DNA of 64,000 nt, taken from an uncultured Schlesneria sp. Lineage in GTDB: Bacteria > Planctomycetota > Planctomycetia > Planctomycetales > Planctomycetaceae. The DNA is taken from positions 1 to 64,000 of the forward strand of contig CAIVEI010000060.1 of the NCBI GenBank assembly GCA_903904835.1, given 5' to 3'. Below the pieces are notes generated by a model, which saw nothing but the letters and a program-made list of their open reading frames with translations, had not been told where the DNA came from and did not search any database. Position numbers and translations under genes: made by a program. Shown here in pieces: positions 57,969-64,000 of this stretch; position 1 is the stretch's first letter; each line of letters opens with the position of its first letter.

Positions 57969-58696
57969 TTACGCACGGGATGTACACCGAATGACACTCC
58001 GTCAAGAAGGACGAAGGGGGGCACACCATTCGGCGTACCGATCGCCAGGAAATTCAAAACATCACTGGTCGAATCGGCCGTGAAGGTGTATCTCTCCTCT
58101 TGCCACCCCGTGAAACCGTGTGAAACGTTATCCAACACTGCCGTACTTTTAACTTGGCTTCCGAAGGTCACTTGGACTTGCTCTGTTGTGGCGCCGGTAA
58201 AACCATGTTGTTGCGCACCTGCCCAGTAAAATGTCACATCGTAATTGGTACCAGCGGTCAAATTAGTGATCGTTTGTGAAATCCCGCCTCCCCGGTAATC
58301 CGATCCACCATCGAGTGCCAGATAATTCCCGCCGTCGGGGCTGGACGCCGTGAGCCCGTTATTAACACTTCCACCGCCTGTCCCCGGTCCCCACAGGTTG
58401 AACGTATTGTTGCTATACTCGGGGCTGTATGCGCCCGTTGTGTCGGCCGTACCTGACCCCATCAGAAACCCGTAGGTTCCATCAGTCACAGTCCATCCGG
58501 TCAGTGATGTATATCCAGCGCCGGAATACGAGGGATTAGCGAGCTGAGACGGTGCGCCTTTATAACCACCAGTGTAATCAGTAAAACTTCCGTTGGTGAC
58601 CTGCAAATTACCCGCACGACTCAAGTTAGCTGGACCGATTGCGAGAATGATCGCCGAAATTCCGATCGCAATCTGTCTTCCGAATAATGTTCGCAT
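57956..58696 (-). CDS. Secreted protein of PEP-CTERM type lacking an in-frame sorting tail
   Basis: Signal peptide MRTLFGRQIAIGISAIILAIGPANLSRA; body resembles 56012..56809 (LALDGGSDYRGGGISQTI, VTFYWAGAQQHGFTGATTEQVQV, FVLLDGVSFG); ends VHPVRNPEH*. Confidence 0.75.
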   Translation of the reverse strand: MRTLFGRQIAIGISAIILAIGPANLSRAGNLQVTNGSFTDYTGGYKGAPSQLANPSYSGAGYTSLTGWTVTDGTYGFLMGSGTADTTGAYSPEYSNNTFNLWGPGTGGGSVNNGLTASSPDGGNYLALDGGSDYRGGGISQTITNLTAGTNYDVTFYWAGAQQHGFTGATTEQVQVTFGSQVKSTAVLDNVSHGFTGWQEERYTFTADSTSDVLNFLAIGTPNGVPPFVLLDGVSFGVHPVRNPEH

Positions 58697-59382
58697 CTTA
58701 CAAACTCTTTCCATCTGATTATAAATAAAAAACGACACATTTCACTGAGCCGCGTCCGCGCGTCACGACGACAAAAAGATTCGCAGTGTTTTCTTGATTA
58801 AGTGACGAGTTCGGCCCGTTCTGATGGCCAAAACGCATCAGACCAGTTGATCTCGCCGGATCATTGGTTAGCGTCTTCGTGAGAAAGCCCGCCGAGCGTG
58901 AAATCTGCTTTAGCACTCACGCTTCAAACCGCCTTTTTCGACCCGGCTGAAACGAAGTACGAATCCAACGGGGGACGAGTCATCCGGCAAAAGCCGCACA
59001 AAGACTCACCAAATCCACCGACCTCTGTTTGTATTTCATAAATTGTTTATATATGTATAAAAAAATATAAAGATTACGTGATTGATTTTTCACAATAAAT
59101 CTCCTGCCAATCATATTAAATGGCAGAGAGGCTGTGCCGCTTCTACGCCAGAACAGCATTATTCAAGCGATTCACATCACACCAAGGCACACGTACCGGC
59201 ATGACTAGATTTGTTTCTCAACTTCCTCAATTTGTCCGGATGGCAAGAGTTCTAGACCGCCAATCCGCCTCATCCATGAAGAAAACCGGAGAAACAAGAA
59301 AAACATGACGTTATTCGGCAATCCGCATAAGCCGCATCAAAAAGGACCGCTGCGAGACATCAACGGATTCACGGCAGATCGC

Positions 59383-59700
59383 TTAAGAAAACTTCCGCTG
59401 ATCGACCCAGGCACCGAGGAAGGCACCTGCGATAGAACCAACACAAAGGCTCGCAGCAATCGCGCCTGGGATCGCCGACGATGTGTATCCGATAGAAACC
59501 GCGACCATCCAAATCACAAAAAGGACCATGACCAGAAAGTGGTCGACATCCTTTTTCCGACTTCCAAAACCGTTGCCGCAATTCACGAGATCGCCATCGA
59601 CGTGCAGAGCAATCCAAACGGGAAAAAGTGCAGGAAGCAGAAAAGCGCCACAGGCTGATCCAATCAGCATTGAACGAGTAAGCCCCGAAACGTCTTCCAT
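59383..59700 (-). CDS. Small membrane protein
   Basis: MEDVSGLTRSMLIGSACGAFLLPALFPVWIAL...HFLVMVLFVIWMVAVSIGYTSSAIPGAIAASLCVGSIAGAFLGAWVDQRK. Confidence 0.5.
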   Translation of the reverse strand: MEDVSGLTRSMLIGSACGAFLLPALFPVWIALHVDGDLVNCGNGFGSRKKDVDHFLVMVLFVIWMVAVSIGYTSSAIPGAIAASLCVGSIAGAFLGAWVDQRKFS

Positions 59701-59949
59701 TGACTTTTCGCAAATTGGTTGACAGACAGAAGAAATCACTGAATTACACCCTGAAAGAAAGCGGCCCACTTTGAAAACTAACCCGATACCCAAATTTGGG
59801 CGAATTGTTTTAGGCGCGACCTGAGAGCGAGACCAGTGCTTTTCTTAAGGAAAAATTTGGTTCACTGAGTGGATTTGTGTTCACATACCCAATTGTCTTC
59901 CGTTCTCCATCCCACCCTACTGTTTCACTAGGGAATATGACCGCGCGAC

Positions 59950-60078
59950 TGGCATGACAATAAACCACGATCAACGACGTCCGACGAGCACAATCTCGAA
60001 TTGGTTCTGAAAAATATCACGACTCAAACCGGCCTCTCATTTATGAAGAATCTTCACGGCGCTCTGTGCGACTTTACT
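59950..60078 (+). pseudogene. Remnant of a paralog of the 50409..51410 gene
   Basis: WHDNKPRSTTSDEHNLELVLKNITTQTGLSFMKNLHGALCD versus WHSNQPRLTISGSHNSELVLKNITDQTGITFTKDLRVVRRL. Confidence 0.75.
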
Positions 60079-60195
60079 TTCGGCGTCAATCCATCCCGGT
60101 CCAATTTTCTTTGTGGATTCTTGTGCGCAGCTGCCTAGAACCTCTCACTTGTTTTATCCAAAACGCCACACAAAAATCGGAAAAGACAATCTGCC

Positions 60196-61053
60196 ATGAA
60201 TCCCAACGCTTCGCACAAACTGTTCAATCGCCATCTCGTCGGCTGGCTCTGTGGTATTTCCGCTTACTTGCTGGCGTGCTCGTCCGCTTCTGCCGGTTTC
60301 GTGTTCACTTCCGGCCAAGATGCTTCGGCCAGCGGAAGTAGCGGTTACGCAGCAGTGCGGGATCGAAATTTCTCTAACGCGGGTGGCCCCAACGGCACAA
60401 CTTATATTGGAACCCAGAAGAATTTGGGCACTGGCTCGAACCAAGGAAACGTTCCCAGCACAGCCTGGTCCCAACAAACATACAGTTTCACGTACACCTA
60501 CGATCCTACAGATGGAATCGCTGCAACCATACTCACGCCAAACACGTCGGGAAACCCATACACCACTTGGCAAGGGAGCGTTTCCGTCCCCGCTGCCCCA
60601 GCCAACGAGCTTCAAATTCTCGACACCAACAGTAAAGGGGGCGATTTAATACTCACACTGAACTCGATCAATTCAGTTGGGTATGGCGGCAGTTTTACGG
60701 GATCGAATGGATCGGTCGCAGTGACTGGCGGAACTCAACAGTTTGATGGAGCAACGTGGAACGGCGCCAGCACCTACCTCAATGCCTATTTGGATGACTC
60801 CAAACTGTTCAATCAGGGGTTCGAATTGTTTGGCACGATTACCGTGGGTGCCTCGGTCAACAGCACCAATTACGGTAATAATGAAGGGAGCAAGATCGAA
60901 ATCGATCTGGCCAATGTGACAAGCTCTACGACCACCAGCTCTGCTCCAGTGCCGGAGCCAAGTACCATAACTCTCGCCGCTCTGGGCGTAGCTGCTGTAG
61001 TCGCATTACGATGGCGCAAACGAAATCCAAACGTTCTCAAGACGGCGGCTTGA
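60196..61053 (+). CDS. PEP-CTERM sorting-domain protein
   Basis: Signal peptide; C-terminus APVPEPSTITLAALGVAAVVALRWRKRNPNVLKTAA. Confidence 0.91.
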   Translation: MNPNASHKLFNRHLVGWLCGISAYLLACSSASAGFVFTSGQDASASGSSGYAAVRDRNFSNAGGPNGTTYIGTQKNLGTGSNQGNVPSTAWSQQTYSFTYTYDPTDGIAATILTPNTSGNPYTTWQGSVSVPAAPANELQILDTNSKGGDLILTLNSINSVGYGGSFTGSNGSVAVTGGTQQFDGATWNGASTYLNAYLDDSKLFNQGFELFGTITVGASVNSTNYGNNEGSKIEIDLANVTSSTTTSSAPVPEPSTITLAALGVAAVVALRWRKRNPNVLKTAA

Positions 61054-61301
61054 GCTCAACCTGGTACTCGCACCGGGCCCCAATGAACGCGACGATTCTT
61101 CACGACAGAGTCGATGGTTCACCGTTTACATCACGGATACAAGGAAATTCGTTTTACTGAGCAGGTTCGCGATTGGATAAATAGTCGGATACAACGATCA
61201 TTCGCTCGTCGCCATGCGCGGGTCAGACCTTAGAATCGATTCATGATCGCAAATCTCGGTTAATGCGTCTGCACCTTCCTGCTCGTCTTGGCATTTCTCG
61301 A

Positions 61302-62018
61302 TCAGGTGGCAGTACGTCGTCTTGAATATCGGCAAACGGCCAAACCGATTCCACCGAGACCAAAAAGGGCAAACGAAGTTGGTTCGGGGACGACGGCACT
61401 ATTCAACTGGAACGCAGTGATGAGACCTGTCGTCGCAGGCGTGCCACTACCTGTTGATGTTGGTGGGTTGCCATCACCGACGCTACGTAATTGCCCGATG
61501 TTAGTCGCACCAGCACCTGTGGGATTAACATAATTAAAGCCTGAGTCAATTACGCCATCCCATTGGATATTTGATCCGGTGCCGCTGGATGGATTTGTCG
61601 CGTAAAGATTGAGCCAGTAGGTCGTGCCAGCGGTAAGGGTGAATGCGCCGGTCCCTGTGTACGTGACGAGGGTTGGGGTCCCGCTTAACGAAGGAAGTGT
61701 CACATTCGTTGAAAGATCGTAAAGGTCAGTACCGGGATAGCCCCCAGAATTGCTATAGATCGACAGCGCAATATTTGATCCCGAAGCACTATTGAATTGA
61801 GAAAGGTAAATCTCCACGCTCGCCAGCGTCGTCGTCTGAGTCACTGTGAAACCCTCTGCGATGGAGTTGTTCGCACTTCCACCAGGTCCGACTCCATAGC
61901 CGGAATAAGTTTGGTTTCCAGCGATATCTCCGAAGATTACACCGGCTTGACAGATGCTCGTAAACAGGAGTGATACAACCATCGGACAGACAAATCGGCA
62001 AACCTTGCAATTTCCCAT
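61302..62018 (-). CDS. PEP-CTERM sorting-domain protein (choice-of-anchor-like)
   Basis: ATG at 62018 (MGNCKVCRFVCPMVVSLLFTSICQA); C-terminus VVPEPTSFALFGLGGIGLAVCRYSRRRTAT. Confidence 0.91.
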   Translation of the reverse strand: MGNCKVCRFVCPMVVSLLFTSICQAGVIFGDIAGNQTYSGYGVGPGGSANNSIAEGFTVTQTTTLASVEIYLSQFNSASGSNIALSIYSNSGGYPGTDLYDLSTNVTLPSLSGTPTLVTYTGTGAFTLTAGTTYWLNLYATNPSSGTGSNIQWDGVIDSGFNYVNPTGAGATNIGQLRSVGDGNPPTSTGSGTPATTGLITAFQLNSAVVPEPTSFALFGLGGIGLAVCRYSRRRTAT

Positions 62019-62234
62019 GGCAGAGTCCTCGTTGTTTTTTGACGTGTTTTTAAAAGCGGAAGCGTAATTCTCGTGGCGATAAGCGCACTCCAATGCACGA
62101 AGATACGTTCGCGAATTCAGAATACAATCTGTAAATTCGAATTCAAGAAAATTTCGCTCTCTTGAACGATTATTCGGATTATTTCGATTCGATCGCGAGT
62201 TACGTCGGCGTGAAATCGCATGCCAGAAGAGACA

Positions 62235-62272
62235 ACAAAAAAAGACCCCCGTCAGAGATTTTGGCGGGGGCT
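62235..62272 (-). terminator. Rho-independent terminator on minus strand
   Basis: Minus strand agcccccgccaaaatctctgacgggggtctttttttg: GC stem with T-run, downstream of tRNA-Gln. Confidence 0.7.
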
Positions 62273-62409
62273 TGTTCGCTTTCAACTTGGGATCACAAAC
62301 ACAGAACCGGCTTTATGAAAGAAGCACCGAAGTAGCATCGACGCCAAAACCGGCATTCGGTGAGATCCGAGAAGACCAGTAAGTCATTTAACTTTTAAGA
62401 CTTAAGAAA

Positions 62410-62480
62410 TTACCCGACCAGGATTCGAACCTGGACAAACAGAACCAAAATCTGTTGTGCTACCGTTACACTATCGGGTA
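62410..62480 (-). tRNA. tRNA-Gln (anticodon TTG)
   Basis: Minus strand TACCCGATAGTGTAACGGTAGCACAACAGATTTTGGTTCTGTTTGTCCAGGTTCGAATCCTGGTCGGGTA: 7-bp acceptor stem, TTG anticodon, GGTTCGAAT T-arm. Confidence 0.95.
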
Positions 62481-62745
62481 AGCCGGGGGGTAATCTATCG
62501 AATGTGTGCGGGTAGTGGCAAGGGGAGGTCTGACGGCAAGAAGTCTGATTCTTGGATTTGAACGCATCAAAGGTCCCCATTTCGTCAGATTGGACTAATC
62601 CCGGCTTGAATCTCGACTGCTATCCCACTACGATGTGTCCCCCCGTGAGCCGGCTCCCTGTTTGGGTTGAGCCGTCCGTTGGGGCATCCCAGTATTGTAG
62701 GCTCATGCTCAATTTAGATCGCCAGACCGGCGGGAGTGATTTGTT

Positions 62746-62982
62746 GTGACCATCGACAAGAGTTTGAAGCGGAAGGGGCGTCTGGCTCGCCTTCGCAGCG
62801 TTATGACACGTGACGAACGTATTACTCAAATGCAAACCGACGAGCGTTGGGCCGACGGGACCAGCCCGTTTGGTCTCCCAAAGCTGCGAGTCGTTCGTCT
62901 AGTCGTCGGTAAGAAGAAGAAAAAGAAAGCCGCCGGAGAGGACAAGAAAGACGACAAGAAGAAGGCCGCCAAGAAGAAGTAA
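62746..62982 (+). CDS. Small basic protein (TIGR04137-like)
   Basis: MTIDKSLKRKGRLARLRSVMTRDERITQMQTDERWADGTSPFGLPKLRVVRLVVGKKKKKK. Confidence 0.88.
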   Translation: MTIDKSLKRKGRLARLRSVMTRDERITQMQTDERWADGTSPFGLPKLRVVRLVVGKKKKKKAAGEDKKDDKKKAAKKK

Positions 62983-63063
62983 GCCACTGGCTTGCTTCGA
63001 ATTGGGTTGGTCTAGACCGGCGTATTGCGAGTTTTTTCGCAATTGCTTTCTGATCAGTCAAAA

Positions 63064-63110
63064 GGCAGACGGACGACTTAAAACAGGTCGATCCGTCTGT
63101 CTTCGTTTTT
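63064..63110 (+). terminator. Rho-independent terminator after the small basic protein gene
   Basis: agacggacgacttaaaacaggtcgatccgtctgtcttcgttttt. Confidence 0.65.
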
Positions 63111-63128
63111 AGTCAGCGAGGAATTGCG

Positions 63129-63440
63129 GTGGTTTCCGTGGAACAAACCGTGAACGGCCTTGTCCTGCCTGTTAAGGCTCAGCCGGGCGCCCGACGAAAC
63201 TGTGTGACGGGAGTTCATGACGGTGCACTCAAAGTTGCTGTCAGTCAGGCTCCCGAAAAAGGAAAAGCGACTGCCGCGATCATCAATATCCTGGCGGAAT
63301 CTCTGGGGATCAAGAAAAACCAGATCGAACTGCTGAGCGGCCAGTCGTCAACGCACAAAAGATTTCTGATTCGAGACATCGATTTGAATGAAATCATGAA
63401 ACGAATCTCGGACCTTCTCACCGAAGCGGACTCGGCTTAA
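63129..63440 (+). CDS. DUF167 (YggU-family) protein
   Basis: LVLPVKAQPGARRNCVTGVHDGALKVAVSQAPEKGKATAAIINILAESLGIKKNQIELLSGQSSTHKRFLI. Confidence 0.92.
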   Translation: MVSVEQTVNGLVLPVKAQPGARRNCVTGVHDGALKVAVSQAPEKGKATAAIINILAESLGIKKNQIELLSGQSSTHKRFLIRDIDLNEIMKRISDLLTEADSA

Positions 63441-63625
63441 TCGTGAACCTGGAATACCGTTTAACGGCAGCCCGACGCGCAAGTGAGGAACGAACTACCA
63501 CCGGCCTGGAATACAAATTCAACCACAAAAACACAGCCCGGCGCAGTCGCCGAATCGGCAACCGAATTATTCTCGGGCAAAGATCCCTCGCTTGCGCGCG
63601 AGCTAACGAATCATCTCAGTTAATC

Positions 63626-64000
63626 TCACGGGACGAGAACTGCCGCACCTTCAAATCGGCCCGCTCTTAGATCGGCCAGTGCTTGATTGGCCTGTCCAAG
63701 AGGATAACTGGCCGTTTTAGTGACGATGCCCATCTGTGGTGCCAGACGCAGGAATTCGATTCCGTCCTGGCGAGTCAGATTTGCAACGGAGACGAGTTGA
63801 CGCTCATCCCACAGGATCTGATACGGGAATTGCGGGATGTCACTCATATGGATTCCCGCACAAACGACTCGCCCCCCCTTACGAACAGCCTTCAAAGCTA
63901 ACGGCACGAGATCGCCGACCGGTGCGAAAATAATCGCCGCATCCAGCAGTTCCGGAGGCCTTTCATCCGATGCACCCGCCCACTTTGCGCCAAGCTGACG
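63626..64000 (-). CDS. Zinc-type alcohol dehydrogenase (MDR family), C-terminal part, runs off the window
   Basis: LALKAVRKGGRVVCAGIHMSDIPQFPYQILWDERQLVSVANLTRQDGIEFLRLAPQMGIVTKTASYPLGQANQALADLRAGRFEGAAVLVP; frame stays open to the window edge. Confidence 0.82.
   Translation of the reverse strand, partial: RQLGAKWAGASDERPPELLDAAIIFAPVGDLVPLALKAVRKGGRVVCAGIHMSDIPQFPYQILWDERQLVSVANLTRQDGIEFLRLAPQMGIVTKTASYPLGQANQALADLRAGRFEGAAVLVP

Noticed and set aside
62410-62480. tRNA-Gln as an integration site for a mobile element
   Set aside because: No integrase, no duplicated tRNA 3' end and ordinary genes on both sides.

Overview
The window is chromosomal DNA from a planctomycete. The evidence is three DUF1501 proteins, a giant PSCyt1/DUF1549/DUF1553 cytochrome-type protein, several PEP-CTERM proteins, and a TIGR04137-like small basic protein; genus is not assignable by eye. 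I support about 45 protein genes and one tRNA-Gln. I see no rRNA, CRISPR array, intact transposase or integrase. Recognisable genes include a PAS hybrid kinase with a stand-alone receiver, PPi-type phosphofructokinase plus a SIS isomerase, LpxI/LpxD, AroH, a DHPS-like protein, a TatD-like hydrolase, RsfS, a GlmU-type uridylyltransferase, an M24 peptidase and galactose mutarotase. The observations most worth follow-up are: (1) a duplicated two-gene module, NTF2-like secreted protein followed by a Gly/Asn-rich TPR protein, at 27.3-31.0 kb and 51.6-54.6 kb; (2) a HEPN protein overlapping an uncharacterised partner, at the head of a run with TatD-like and DHPS-like genes; (3) two adjacent genes that look like PilM-PilN and PilO-Ig-Ig-PilP fusions; (4) an isolated RepA/AAA_25-type ATPase in a repeat-dense 5 kb region, with its C-terminal domain recurring as a stand-alone protein 15 kb away; (5) a cluster of PEP-CTERM genes, one with its sorting tail displaced out of frame; (6) many long non-coding inverted repeats of several distinct families; (7) tandem secreted CPFC paralogs separated by a 32-bp-arm hairpin; (8) several gene remnants. 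All family calls are from reading the sequence and translations; no database search was run.
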